From NCBI GenBank assembly GCA_949825025.1, contig OX463781.1, forward strand, positions 35,853,537 through 35,917,536: 64,000 nucleotides of DNA, written 5' to 3'. The stretch is from Siphlonurus alternatus (taxonomy: Eukaryota; Arthropoda; Insecta; Ephemeroptera; Siphlonuridae). The notes beneath the pieces were generated by a model, which was not told where the DNA came from, did not search any database, and worked only from the letters and a program-made list of their open reading frames with translations. Shown in pieces: positions 27,301 to 40,600 of this stretch; positions within the stretch are counted from its first letter, which is position 1, and every line of letters begins with the position of its first letter. The translations under genes and the position numbers were made by a program.

Positions 27301-28853
27301 GTGGCAAGTCAGGTTGGCAAGTATATATATATTACTACTTTGCTGGACGAGTGCAAAGTCGAGGAGGAGGAGGGAATTTAGGCGGATTCTTTGAAACGAA
27401 AATAAAAACAAGCTTTCAGCTCATTTTGTAATCTAAAAAAAAAAAAAAAAAATCTTAGATTTATTATATAACACTAAATTTAACAACAATGTATCATTTT
27501 TTGTCGCTCATGATGTTCAGTATTCAATCATTTGTGTGTATGAATAAATATTTAATCCTATAACTTCTTCTGCAGTAGTAAGATATACAGTAATCCATTG
27601 CACCTCCAACATATATACGGTACGTAAATTTATCTATACTGTTACACAGTAAATCCATGTAAATATAATGTACATTATTGAAAAATAAAAACTGTACAAA
27701 AATATATATTTTTTATTTGTGAAAGATTATACGTTGAAATTGAAAAAATTGTTTTAGCAAGTTATTTATAACAAATTTAAAATATGTTATGACAATCAAT
27801 TAAATAGAATATAGAACTCTTTTGAGATGATATTAAATATTAGTATCACCATTAAAATATTATTATCTGTGGAGTTCTAACTGTTTTAAACGTTAAAACT
27901 ACACGCTATAAGTTGTGGTTTGTTTGTTTTCATTTTTTATAATAATACTAAAAAATAATTATATTACACTTCTTTTATTTTACATTAAAAAATGGAATTT
28001 TCTAAATTAATATCCGAAGGTGCAAAAATTTGCTAAAATGTATTAGTTATTATAAAAGGAGTTTAACATTTATATTTAAGAAAGCCTTCACCGGGTCTAT
28101 TGTAATTGAATTATTGAATTTTTCGTATTTTTGGAACATCTTCTTAACACTGATAAAAAACATTAAAATCTGCCATAAAGATTTACATGGTTTCCAAAGT
28201 CACAATGTATAAATATAGAATAATTTTGATCCAAAAAAATATTAGATATATTATATACCATATAATTATATGTGTTATCGAAATATGATTAACTTTCAAA
28301 AAAATATGTATGTTTTAACAATTATCATGAAATTTTGTAAATAAGTTCTATTATATTATATTGGCATTACTTGCTATTCTATATATTAAATTAACATAAA
28401 ATAAGAAATATGTTTAAGAAATTGGTAACTTATACTATATACTTATAATATATAATACTGATTATGTAAGCTGAGAAAGTATGGTGATGATCATGCCTGC
28501 TTGCATTCTTATATATAATATATAAATATATATTAGTTGCAGCTGCACTTTTATATTATACAGAAATGCGTGCGTGCTTACCACAATATTTCTCACTCTC
28601 TTATATATATGCAGCTAGGGGCGCCACATTTTCTGCCGTCATTAGAAGTAAGCATGGCTATTATAAGATCTTAACATCAACTGCGTGCTATTGTAATGAG
28701 CTTATATACACCCAACAACACGTGCACGTTTTAGTTGAAGCACGCAGAGAGGAAATTCGATCATCTTCCTCAAATAATGCCTCGAGCAAACAATAAGTAA
28801 TATATTTGAACGACGTAACATTTTTTTTTTTTTTGTAAATTCTGCAATTTTTT
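24306..28853. other. AT-rich spacer with a GC-richer patch at 25620-25870
   Basis: No confident gene. At 25620-25870 a pyrimidine tract ending TTTCCAG (25690) precedes a balanced-composition stretch that ends near GGGG|GTAAGG (25870), so a plus-strand exon is conceivable. The minus-strand frame from 25746 (MADSEHEMLNIKRLGG...) is an equally weak alternative. Neither is recognised. A short CT run lies at 26516-26534. Confidence 0.4.
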
Positions 28854-28926
28854 ATTGATTGATTGATTGATTCATTGATTGATTGATATTTTGGGGCAAT
28901 TGACACATTTTGGTCATGCATGCCCC
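28854..28926 (-). mobile_element. Truncated retroelement 3' tail, copy 1
   Basis: On the minus strand this reads GGGCATGCATGACCAAAATG, TGTCAATTGCCCCAAAATAT, then repeated CAAT. The same 45 bp plus a tetranucleotide tail occurs at 48798 and 61089. The differing 5' limits and the simple-repeat 3' tail fit 5'-truncated non-LTR retroelement (LINE or SINE) insertions. Confidence 0.6.
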
Positions 28927-29978
28927 CTCTGCAATTTTTATTATATTATATAATTTGATAACAATAATTGACGTATATGTCTGTAACAGGAAATAAAATT
29001 ATGTAATATATTATTATATCTTTCATTTTATTTATATAAATTTTCACACTGAATACAAAACGATTTACCTTTTTTACACAATATTTGTATCTATTTTTAT
29101 GATAAAAGATTATAGGACTGGTATATAAGCATATAACAAGTTATTGTTAAACTATATCTTGTAGAAATATATAAAATTACAATATAGATCTGACGTAAAT
29201 ACTGAAGTGTGTAGGTTTTCTGCACTCCATATCCTTATTTTGGTTATAACATATCTTATATTGAATATTATATTCAATATAAGCTCTATATGGTTATACA
29301 TACTGATGGGCAGGGTTTATGAATAGATCTAATACAATATAAATTCATGGTTTTAAATACAAAATAATTACTTATTTAAAGAATATATGTTAATTATTAA
29401 TTGTATTAAATAAAAATCCTAATAATCGTTTTCTTAATATAAACTATAATATGGGACATACGATGCATTGCAGTATTTTAATTATTAATATAAAAATACA
29501 ATTTTATAATTTACATGCATATAATGTGCAAATAGCATTTTTCTTTAAATATAGTAAAATATCATGTCTATTTACAACCAGGTCACTTAGTAATAATAAT
29601 ATAATAATTTAATATAAGAAAATATTTTTATAAATATATATAGTGAGCTATAATATTCTTGTAAAATGATTTATTTACTAGATTCATTCATTACATCCTT
29701 GAAAAAATGTGGAAATATTATATTATGAAAATGTCTTTAAGGCATTTATATTAATATAATTATACCATATATATATATATATATATTATAATTATGATTA
29801 TACTTATTATAAAATGTTTATTAATTATTATACAAAGTATTATAATATAATATATATTATTTACTTAAATTTCTTTTATGTTAATTATAGACTTGATTTG
29901 ACATATTTAAATTTAAATAATTTTTATAACAAAAAAATATTATATAATTATAATTATTCATCATGCAAAAATGAGGTT

Positions 29979-29981
<3 letters not shown>

Positions 29982-30039
<58 letters not shown>
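29982..30039. repeat. (GA)n microsatellite
   Basis: About 58 bp of GA dinucleotides passing into a G-rich purine run (to about 30054). Confidence 0.98.
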
Positions 30040-30045
<6 letters not shown>

Positions 30046-30853
30046 GGGAGAGAGTACACAGTCCCGGAAGCAACAACAACAATAATAAGTTGATCTCTCC
30101 TCTGTTGGTCATTCTTAGATGGACACAACTATAGTGACGTCATTCGTATTAACCTCGAGGCGTATTTTAAAGGGTCAAACATGCGCAATACATACAGTAA
30201 CGGGGATTATATCCTCATTTTTTATTATATACTATAATACTTTAAATTTGTAATGTTTTTTGTAATTTATACTTTTCTAAAAGAACAAATATATATATTA
30301 TAATAGATAACGTTAAGATTAATTTCTAGTATTTTAAATTTAAAAAAACAATTATCACATAAGGTCATCATACAAAAAAAAATATTGTTACAATAAAACA
30401 TATAATATTTATTATGTGTTGTAATTTAAAAGTAAGAAAACCATGTTTTTATATTTTTTTTAGTGTGAAAAGTAACAAACATGGTTTGTAAGCAGTGGCA
30501 ATTCGTCTCTGTACCTCTGTGACACTTAGCAGAGGAGGTCATTCTTAGCGAGAACAAACTGTTTGATCTGTGGAGGAAGATCTGCTGCCTTCTTGCTGGC
30601 TATATAATATACCTGTGTGTGTGTCGGTTCTTCGCGACAAAGGAAAAATATTTCACAACATAACATCATCTAGTCCAGCAAAGGAAAGCTATAAATGTTA
30701 ATAAATTATAAACTTTAATGAATTTATGTTCTTTTAGTAATCGTCGCGGTTTCTTGTTATTTTATATTATAATACTAAAAGAAAAAGAAGTAAAAAATAA
30801 AAGGTCGTATAAAATATATAAAGAAAGAATTATTAATCAGCAAAAGTGAGTAA

Positions 30854-30858
<5 letters not shown>

Positions 30859-30927
<69 letters not shown>
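30859..30927. repeat. (AT)n microsatellite
   Basis: About 69 bp of alternating AT. Confidence 0.97.
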
Positions 30928-30930
<3 letters not shown>

Positions 30931-31379
30931 TTAAAATTCTTGTACATTTAAATGATGCTATTATGTATATATTATAAGAATATATATTATATATATAAAA
31001 TATATTAATTTGAATACATAAAAATTACGATGCATCACCTTTTGTCGTAAATGATTTTTCTGTATAATAGTTAAACTTCCAATAAAAGCTTTTTTTTTTC
31101 ACACACTCAGACAATTTATTTATATATATATATATAATATATATATATTTTTTTTTTTACCTTTTGTGCTATTACGATAAAAATGTGAAGAAGGTTATAT
31201 ATATATAGTATACGGCAACTTAAAGAGAAAGAACTCAGTTTGCATATTATAAGCTGTAGAATTCCAATTAGGCATTAAGTATCAATAAAAAACGGACATG
31301 CATTATCAAGTTTGCGACGTCGGCGTCTACTGAAGTTATACTTCGCGCGTGTGAACGGCAGGCCGTCGCCACGAATAGG

Positions 31380-31498
31380 TACAGTCGTTGCCTCGGAAAA
31401 TTTACCTTTGAGGCCATGTTAATCACCTTTTCCCTTAAGAAGAACACAGGGCATGTCATAACTTGGCAAGTGGGAAATTTTCCGAGGCGATGACTGTA
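31380..31498. mobile_element. Mariner-like MITE, family B copy 1
   Basis: A 119 bp element running TACAGTCGTTGCCTCGGAAA... to its inverted counterpart ...TTTCCGAGGCGATGACTGTA. Ends of the form TA-CAGTC...GACTG-TA with a TA target duplication are typical of Tc1/mariner MITEs. The copy at 43652 has the same length, and a diverged inverted copy lies at 31728. The minus-strand frame at 31268-31501 overlaps it and is not a gene. Confidence 0.75.
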
Positions 31499-31499
31499 C

Positions 31500-31650
31500 A
31501 TTACACTACATAAGTTCTATTGCGATCTGTCAGCTCGACTACTTGCCGTCACATTCGATTTGTTTTTCGTCGTACATGTTCGGGAGTACTTCGGCTCGTG
31601 TTTGGTCTTAATTACAAACTGCCAACCAATAATTTAAGACATTACAAACC
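31500..31650 (+). repeat. Dispersed repeat family C, copy 1
   Basis: Contains TTTTTCGTCGTACATGTTCG, a GGAGTACTTCGGCTCGTG segment and ATTACAAACTGCCAACCAAT. Alignable copies lie at 52845-52975 and 63061-63162. Its nature is unknown, and no tRNA-like promoter boxes were seen. Confidence 0.55.
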
Positions 31651-31727
31651 ATGTTAAATGTACTTATAATAACAAGCATTGTACACTGTCCGTCACATTT
31701 AATAATATCAATGGTTTTAGTCAAAGT

Positions 31728-31853
31728 TACTCTCGTCATAATAGAAAATTTTCCACTTGCATGCAGCCCTTATCAATGTGCCCTGTGTTATTCTTATGGG
31801 GTAAAGAAAATTAATAAGGTTTCAAAGAGAAATTTTTCAAGGAGACGAATGTA
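31728..31853. mobile_element. Mariner-like MITE, family B copy 3 (diverged)
   Basis: Aligns along its length with the reverse complement of the copy at 31380, including GCCCTGTGTTATTCTTA and TTTTTCAAGGAGACGA-like end sequence. It is clearly older than the other two copies. The 112-codon frame at 31651-31989 crosses it and is therefore not regarded as a gene. Confidence 0.6.
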
Positions 31854-32422
31854 CGTCTACAATTTGCAACGACATTCATCATTGGCTGAATACGAACCGA
31901 AGTTCTCCCGAAAATGCAAGACGATAACCAAATTGATGACGCTCCGTGAATTATTAAATAGCATCATGTGTCACGAGCTTTTACATTAACATTTTTTTTT
32001 TAAATTTTAAAGCAATTGAAATAATTTTCTAATTTCATCACCATGACATTTTTTTAAAGCCGCTAATGCAGCTAACAATATTGTAACAAATTAATACAAT
32101 CAGAGAAAACTCAAGAATTTAAGTTCTCTCAAATTTTATTTTATTTATCTCAATTTCTGTTTGATTAACTAAATAAGTAATCTAAAAATAATAACTTAAA
32201 TTAATTGTGACAAGAAACACTCAAAAAACAAATGAAATGCTATAAAATATATATTATTATAAAGCTTTTGTTTTCTTATCAATATAAACAATAAAACCAT
32301 TCATTATATATATTATTAATTATTACTGGAACCATATATATGATATAAATTTAATATAAAGATTGCGGATTTCATTAGTACTTCACACCCGTATTATAAT
32401 TTAAATAATTTTTCAATGGAAT
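31854..32422. other. AT-rich spacer
   Basis: Nothing recognisable. Confidence 0.5.
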
Positions 32423-32724
32423 ATCGACCTCAATTTTTTTATTGCAGAAATGGATAGAGCGTGCAAAGTTATGCTACCCTGATTTTTTTTTTCAGATTTT
32501 TTTGAGCCCGGGAACTATTTTTAAAAAATTATTGAAAGTCCTTTTTGTGACGTCACGAGGCGGCAAGTCCTATCTTTTTCTTAAGGAGCGGCGTCTCGTG
32601 ACGTCACAAAAAGAACTTTCAATATTTTTTTAAAAATAGTTCCCGGGCTCTAAAAAATCAGGGTAACTTAACTTTGCACGCTCTATCTATTCTATTTCTG
32701 CAATATAAAAAAATTGAGGTCGAT
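32423..32724. mobile_element. Long palindromic MITE, TGACGTCAC family, copy 2
   Basis: About 302 bp, with arms of about 135 bp. The outer end is ATCGACCTCAATTTTTTTAT, followed inward by TGCAGAAATGGATAGAGCGT, GCAAAGTTATGCTACCCTGA, GAGCCCGGGAACTATTTTTA and the stem TTTTTGTGACGTCACGAGGC. The asymmetric centre is AAGTCCTATCTTTTTCTTAA. The ends TCGACC...GGTCGA are bordered by TA on both sides, compatible with a TA target duplication. A near-identical relative lies at 55249-55551. No protein is encoded. Confidence 0.88.
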
Positions 32725-32792
32725 ATACTCCATTATATATTTAAACACTGTTTGTACAGTTAAAAAATTGGGTTATGTCATTTCTACTTTAA

Positions 32793-32962
<170 letters not shown>

Positions 32963-33356
32963 GCTTGCAAAAAGTGTAAATCATTGGACAAAAAATAATA
33001 TAATTAATTATTGTGCATAAATATATTATTTAATTCTATAATATGATATTAAGTTGAAATAGTTTCATGTTCAAATATTTAAAAGAAAAATGAACCATTG
33101 CATAAACATTATAAACTTCAGCAATTTTACAAAAAATCTGTGAGAACATTACTAATTGATTGCTATTTTAACAGTGCTCACGTGTTGATGATGTTTAATT
33201 GCAATTTAAGTTCTAATAGATTTTGTTGGTGTGTCTAACCTCTTCATTCAAGGTGTTTGCAATTCAATGTTTGGAAATCGCTGAATATTTTTGTAATTTT
33301 AATATATTTTCATGAATTAAAACTGAACTTTATTAAAACGATTAACGCCTATACAG

Positions 33357-33475
33357 GCTTGAGGTCACGCCTGACCAATGACAGTGCCTGCATGGGAGGG
33401 GGCAGCGGAAGTGGGCCTGACCGAGAGGTGCAGTGTGAGACGGAAGAACAGGTGACACCTCCTCCCCCGAGACAG
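33357..33475 (+). CDS. Candidate internal exon of an unidentified gene
   Basis: A 119 bp GC-rich block lies between ACGCCTATACAG (acceptor, AG at 33355-33356) and GAGACAG|GTGGAT (donor at 33476); CAG|GTGACA at 33451-33452 is an alternative donor. One frame is open across it and encodes LRSRLTNDSACMGGGSGSGP, then DREVQCETEEQVTPPPPRQ, entering in phase 1 and leaving in phase 0. Codon third positions are GC-rich, in contrast with the surrounding AT-rich spacer, as expected for a conserved exon in a long intron. I do not recognise the protein; the Gly/Ser and Pro-rich segments suggest a linker region. It is a prediction from composition and splice signals only. Confidence 0.4.
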
Positions 33476-36400
33476 GTGGATACAAATCTCACATTTTTCT
33501 CACAAAAAATATATATATTTTTTTTCACCCAAAACTAAAGCACCCTCAGCACGATGATCATCATGTAGATTTTCTTTTTTAAAACCAGAAGAACTACATC
33601 TATACTTATTTTTTCCCTACACACAGCATAAGTATAAAAAGCAGCTGTTATACTATCGTTCAAAAAGTTAACAACACCCACTTCTTAAAAAATCTTCTAA
33701 ATCATCACACACTCAGCCAAAAAATTCTTAAAAATTATATATATATATATATATCTTTTAATACACATAAATGTGAAATTTTTTAGAACATGATTAATTT
33801 TATACAATATTTTTTTTTCAAACATCATTTCCTTTAAGAAATATATATATTATGAAGAAGAATATTACTTAATTTTTAAACTAAAATTTAATGACTCACA
33901 TTAAAAAACATATATAACCATTTCATTTTTTTTAAAAATTACATTAATACTTTTCAGAACATTTGTCTTACCTTAATAGTGTTATGGATGATAAATAATA
34001 ACTATAACATCACTTGCGCAAGCGCATTAAGTCACTTTTTAAATTATATTAATAAAAATATAATCACAATTAACATATATAAATTTTACCTATGTTTGTT
34101 TTATCAGTAAACGAGAGTCTTGTATCAAAATTTACAGTAGCTCTTCTCTCCACCACCGTTCGGCATCTGTGATACAAGTATACACTTTTGGTTCTATCTG
34201 CTACTAATACTCACTCCCCCGCACTTGCAGCACATGCTTACTACTAGTATATAGACGTAGTAGTTTCCCCCCCAACCAAACACTTCTCGCCGTTTGCCAA
34301 TTCGTCGTTAGAGCGGCGCAAAAGTCTCCTATCGGTCCCCAAGCACTTGTCTTTCTCCCTCTCTCCTCCCCCCAAAAAAAGACACTTATCACTTGATTCT
34401 TACGGTATTGTAACTAAATATCACACACAAATAATCACAGAAATAAAAATGTTACTAATATTACAGAGTGGAGATAAAATTTTACACATCCAACAGGTAG
34501 AATAGGACGACAACAACTAAAAACTTGCATGTTTGAGCACCTACTGATTCGCAGCTGTGTCCCCTCTTTTATGACGTAAGCATTATAGGTATAGGTATTA
34601 ACATACACAAAAAAAAAAGTTGCTCTATAAGTATATGGGTGTGTATATGCATATATATATTCTTATAATGATGGTTAGTGATGGTACCTATATATTATAA
34701 GAAAAATTTTAACAAGGGGAAAGAAGAAAGGAATTATATAAGAAAAGAAAAAGCTTTAGTGTCACTATGAGAAAAGAATTGGAAAAAAAATGTAAATGGT
34801 AATAATAATAATATAATATAAAAAAAAAATACTCTATAAGAAAAACCGGATCTTAAATATACAAAATAGGTATAGAATAAAAGGGAGGTTTTACATAAAA
34901 AAAAGGGTTATAATATATGAAAATGATCTTGCCAAATAGGGGATGTATCATCATCATTGTCAACAATATTACCTGGCCTGTACCAAATGACCATCTCTCT
35001 CTCTCTCTCTCTCTCTCTATGCATAACATCAGGCAAAAACAAAAAAAGTTATAAAAAGCTACGTAAAACTGATTATAGCACATCCTTATTAAAAAGAGGA
35101 GGGCTTATACACATCCTTTTACTTTTTAACTATCATCAACCCCAAAAGCTTCATACTCTCTTTCAACCCTTTTTCTTTCCTATAAATTGTACCGGTCATA
35201 GCTATATAAAACACCCTTCTGTTCTTGATCTATAATGGACAATAATATAACAAATCTGGCACCAGGCGAGCTGGATAAATGTATTAGTTAGTCAGAGAGA
35301 AGTGAAGGATGCTTGGCCACCCTCTGTTATAGTAGCAAGTAGCTCCCCCAACTTGATTCAAAGTTGTAACAATAAAAACAAATAATTAGATACCATCACT
35401 TTATTTTTGTGATTGCTCTATTGTGTATTAAGAATTTAATAATGAAATAAGTCTGTTACAACGAAAATTGAAAGGAAAGAAATATAAAAAAAGGGTGAGG
35501 AAATAGAGGGGAAATACTAACTACACACTCTGTCTCTCTAGAATACAATGCATTTATTATAAGGTTAAAAGTTAGTTTATAATAGAATTGTAACGAAAAA
35601 TCAATAGTTGAATAATTAAATTATAATTTGTCAAAAATAATAAAATTTAATTTTTTATATTATACGTATATAATCAAACGAGTTATATTTTTGTAAAAAT
35701 TAATTAACCCTATGTATATATATTATTATAAATACTACTGAGTGTAATCCATGATAGCAAATAAATTATTATACCAAAATTTTCAGGACAATTAAATATC
35801 AGACTAAAATGACGTCAGAAGAACAACATTATCATTATCTGAAGATATCGACTGATTACAATTCTGTTTATATTGTTTATAATATAATAGCAAAGTAACG
35901 TATACAGAAATTCAAACCGTCAGTGATGAGTTGTTCTTATATACTTCTTGCTCTAGCATGCATAAGAATAAGAAAATAATATTGTTATTATTATTGGAAT
36001 GAATCGAGCCATTGGTAGACAGCTACCTGGGTGGGCTATCCTGACACTGGTTTCTTTTGTAGGTAGCACCTTCTGTAAAGCACGATCAGTACTGTGGCAC
36101 GGAAGCCGACAATGTGAGATAGTTGATGATACACCTTATCATCAGTAGCTTTATTCTTTAACTTTTGTATGCATGGCTAATAATTGATGTGAATATCTCT
36201 AATTAATTTTATGTTAACATCTTCTAAAGAAAAATATAAATAATTTTTATGTTGTCTATTTTTATAGTATCTAATAATATTTATTTGCATTATTAATTAA
36301 CATTATGTAAAATTTCATCAAGATAATTTCAGAAATATTTTATATTGTATTAAATTAAAATTATTGTAAATTACTATAAAAATAACCTCAATATTGTAAT

Positions 36401-37162
36401 ACTACTTGGGTGGTAAAAAGATATATATTAATTCTATTTATAATAAAATATAAAAATTAATAATTGAAATGATATATAATAATATTTTTTTCTTTTATAC
36501 ATATAATATAATAATAGAAAAATTAGTAAGCATTAGGTATGCATTTTTAATAGAAATTATTTTATTCATTGTTATTTTATAATAATAATTATGCTGACGT
36601 AATAATGTTGAATGTCTGATGTTGCTGACTCCTCCTCTTATACAACTTGGTGGCCATTCACAATAAAGGATCGTTACAATGGGGGACCGAAATGTTTCTT
36701 ATATGACCGGTGGCTTGGTCCAGTGGTGCTCACAACCGCCGCCGCAAAACCCTTTCTCTCTCTCCAGCCATTGTTCGCCGTCCCTCTAATAGCCTTGCGT
36801 CTCAGAAGCCCACCAATAACGTCATCTCTTTAAACAACATATATATATAAAAAAAAATTGGTTCTAAAAAAAAAAAAATGATCATTATTCACTATTGTAC
36901 ACAGCATTATATTTTTAGGATTATTATTATAGGTATATTTTTTTATATATAAGTATATAAAAGCAAACATATGTCTACTCTTTTTTAACAATAAATCTTA
37001 TGTATATGAAAATATTATATATTTTTTTAAACTAAAAGTTTCTTTGTACTTATTTTTTAAGGCAATTAATGAGGTAAGTTATGCATAACACCGTCAAGCT
37101 TCTACATATGCTAAAATGATGAGAGAATACAAAGAAAAAGTCTATTCAGTTAAAATTTGAAA

Positions 37163-37167
<5 letters not shown>
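33476..37167. other. AT-rich spacer
   Basis: No supportable gene. It contains a (CT)n run at 34993-35019 and TGACGTCA at 35810. Balanced-composition patches at 34140-34380 and 36600-36835 carry short frames without recognisable features. TTTCTTTTGTAG at 36051-36062 is a fair acceptor followed by 19 codons and a stop, which I regard as chance. Confidence 0.45.

Positions 37168-37233
<66 letters not shown>
37168..37233. repeat. (GA)n microsatellite
   Basis: About 66 bp of GA dinucleotides, followed by a G-rich purine stretch to about 37252. Confidence 0.98.
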
Positions 37234-37235
<2 letters not shown>

Positions 37236-37452
37236 AGGGGAGGGAGGGAGGGAAAATCTTCTTTTATATATGTATTGTCCATTGTCGCTTTTATCGAATG
37301 GTCAGCAAAGGAAAGAGCTAGGAGAGAGGATGGGTGGTCATCTTTTTAGCTCATTACGTGCTTATGACAGTATAAGGTTGTAAGGAGGGGCTGGAGGGGC
37401 TGTGTAATGCTTAGTTATGCGGCACACGTAATGTTGCAAGCAATGGCAGTGG

Positions 37453-37454
<2 letters not shown>

Positions 37455-37525
<71 letters not shown>
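37455..37525. repeat. (GA)n microsatellite
   Basis: About 71 bp of pure GA dinucleotides. Confidence 0.98.
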
Positions 37526-37528
<3 letters not shown>

Positions 37529-37576
37529 GGAGTGAGAGGTCCAAGTCACGACTCTCGCATTATCCCCGTACTACCC

Positions 37577-37597
37577 CATGCTCCCTCCCTCTCTCCC

Positions 37598-37681
<84 letters not shown>
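37577..37681. repeat. (CT)n / (CCCT)-interrupted microsatellite
   Basis: About 105 bp of CT dinucleotides with CCCT interruptions in the first half. It is the third pure purine/pyrimidine tract within 520 bp and has the opposite strand bias to the two before it, so it can pair with them. Confidence 0.97.
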
Positions 37682-37683
<2 letters not shown>

Positions 37684-40600
37684 CTCAGGCTAAGATATAT
37701 TCCCCTCATACACTTCATCACGTCACATAGCTATATATTATATAAAGTAATTCAATCACTAACCATTCTCACCAAATTGCAAATTTACTTTAATCACTTT
37801 ACTAATCATCACTCACAAGATGTTTTTTTCGTTTTAAAAAACCAAAACACCATGCAGTATTCAAAGCTACGTTGTATATCATAATGAACTAATTGTATAT
37901 ATTATTAAAAAATTATGTGAACACATATACGCCGGTGAAAATAATTAATTGTGATGGTCTATTATTATGTATGTTATAATTGCATGAAATGAATCAAACT
38001 ATAATATAATATAATTATTGTTAATAATATCAGTATATTATGATGTAAAAAAATACCAAAAATACTAAAATATTTTTATAATCAAATAAATTAAGAACAC
38101 TAAATTTGTATAAATAAGTACATTGTATTCAAAAATTTTTAATTAATGAAAATATAATTAAGTATATATTGTTTAATTTATGTAAAAATTGGCATGATTC
38201 ATTATTATTTATATACCAAATATATGATATAAATTATATTTAATTTTTAATTCTATTTAATAAATAATAAAATATAAATATATTATAATAAACGAGAGAC
38301 AGAAACATTTGTTTTTTTATTAAAATATATTTCTTAATAAAAAACTAATGATTTTTATAATAATTGCCACTACGTTAATAATTTGTATTATTATTTATTC
38401 TCACTGCGTATTATGACAGCATCGTGTTTGATGCATTATTTGCACGGAGCTCACACGCACACGGACACGGCGCTTTGGCTCAGCATTCTCACAACACTTG
38501 GAGGCGCCTCGGCGGGTGGTACACTCACACAGTTTATGTGCTATTTGTTAAGCAAAACTCGATTCATAATAAATAAATAAATAAATAAATAAAAGTTTTC
38601 TCAAAAGTATTTTAATATCAACATTATTATTTGTTATATATTTTCATTTATTTAACTTCATTCTATACGTGTTTTCTTTTATATATTAAGCTACTATACT
38701 GAGTTTTTGTTAGCAATCTACTTATATTATTATATATTTTTTCTTTTCTTTTTTATCAAGTCTACAGAGTTTTACTATTATGTAATATTGGCTGCGTGTT
38801 TCTTGTAAAAATAAAAGTTTTGAATGTTTTCGAGGTGTGACGATGTTGCTTGTATAAATATATATTATATAAAAGCAAAATCTTTTCAATAGGAAAAAGA
38901 AATATTATATTGACTAAGTGCACAACATTATATATATTGAATGAAAGAGAATAAAAAGAAATAAAAATATATATAAAAGTAAAAAAAAAAAAAAAAAAAA
39001 TTGACGTAAAAGAATGGATATTTTTCTTTTAGTTTTTCCTATTATATTTATATAAAAGAAACCAATGACGTAATACATACAAACAAATATATAATGTGTA
39101 CAATACATTAAATAAAAAAAAATATCGTGAAATATCGACACACAAATCGACTTGTGGGGGAAGAAAGCTAAGGAAACACTTTGTAGATTCTTTCTGTCAA
39201 ACTCGCCACAAAGAAATGCCTTTGCCCCCATAAGCCCCTTGTCATACCGCAACCCGCGCAGCAGCTAAAGTCCCCTCGCGCGCTTTCCATCCATCAAAAC
39301 AGAAATGAGATTTTTACTTAATCTAAATTTGTTTATTTATTGTAACCCAATAAAAATCAATATTTTTTTAAATATATTAAATTTATAATTGATAAATTAT
39401 ACATTTTGATCATGTTTCAAAGAGAGTCACAAAATAAATTTGCATTTCTAATTAATCATTGTTTTAATGCAATCAAAATTTCAATTTTTACTGTTTTTAT
39501 GCTGTGAAATTTGCAATATAAAATGCCGAATTATATAAAAAATTATTATCTGTAAATTAATATTTTTTTCAGATTTTTATCTTTTATTTTTATATGTATA
39601 ATTTATATACATGTAATTAAATCAAACTTATTCTATTATAAAAAAAAATATAAAATTATAGAAATTAAATTAGAGTGTACAACAAAGTTAGTTTTGAAAA
39701 CTTAATTTTACTTAATTGAAAGCGTCTGTGTGTGTATATATTATGTACTACATAAGTGAATCGTATATAATATATATATACTGATTCTGGTTTTGAGGCT
39801 TTTGGCTATAGAAGAGAGTTTCATAAACTTTAAGTCTAGGTACTATTAGATAGAAGCTTGTTTTCCTTTTAGTATAAGGGAGTTAGTTGTATAAGTTGTT
39901 TTTGACCTCTCTCTCTCTTATATATATGTGTCTCTGGTTTGCTTTTACTTCTTCCCTTCTTGTCAATGGTATACCAATAGAATGTATATATAAGTAAGTG
40001 TATCAATGTCTGTTTATCTATATGCCTTCATTAAGGTTTCTACCATAAGGGTAAGAGACAGAGAGAGGACAGAACTAAGCAATGGTAATTTAGAAAGGAC
40101 TACTACTAGAGTTAGAGATTTTGAGAAGGAAGGAGGAGAAGGGTAGTGAGGTTGTGCATGATCTCGTATCGCCTTGTCTTTCCTTCATCTCACAAGGATG
40201 AGGATGATGATATGTCTTATATACATATATATATTTTGTTAACCAATAGGCACCACCACTACCACACAGTTTCCTTCTCTTGTATCAAAGCAAAATAGCA
40301 TCTATCCTCAAAGTCTATACACAGTATATATAGCCTTTCAACATTAACTATTCACGTATATAAGAAAACTAGATGGTATAGTATAAAGTTTTGGTACATC
40401 GCTGCCTTTGTGACATAACATCCCCATCCTATTTTCTTATCTAAATGTGTATTTATTTTAAAATATTTTAAATAATATTCTCGTAAAAGTAAATTTTAAT
40501 ATATAATAATTTGTATAATAGAGATTGATTAAAGTTAGATTTTCATCGTTTATTTGATTTATAATTTAAATCAAAGATATATTTCAATGGTTAATAAAGT

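Larger units (their letters stand above)
28927..31379. other. AT-rich spacer
   Basis: No gene. TGACGTCA lies at 30135-30142 in a short GC-richer stretch (30040-30200). The block 30480-30640 has ordinary complexity but no recognisable frame. Confidence 0.5.

Noticed and set aside
31651..31989. 112-codon open frame
   Set aside because: It crosses an old family B MITE and has no recognisable motif.
36051..36122. Acceptor-like TTTCTTTTGTAG followed by 19 codons and a stop
   Set aside because: Too short, with no recognised peptide and no other support.
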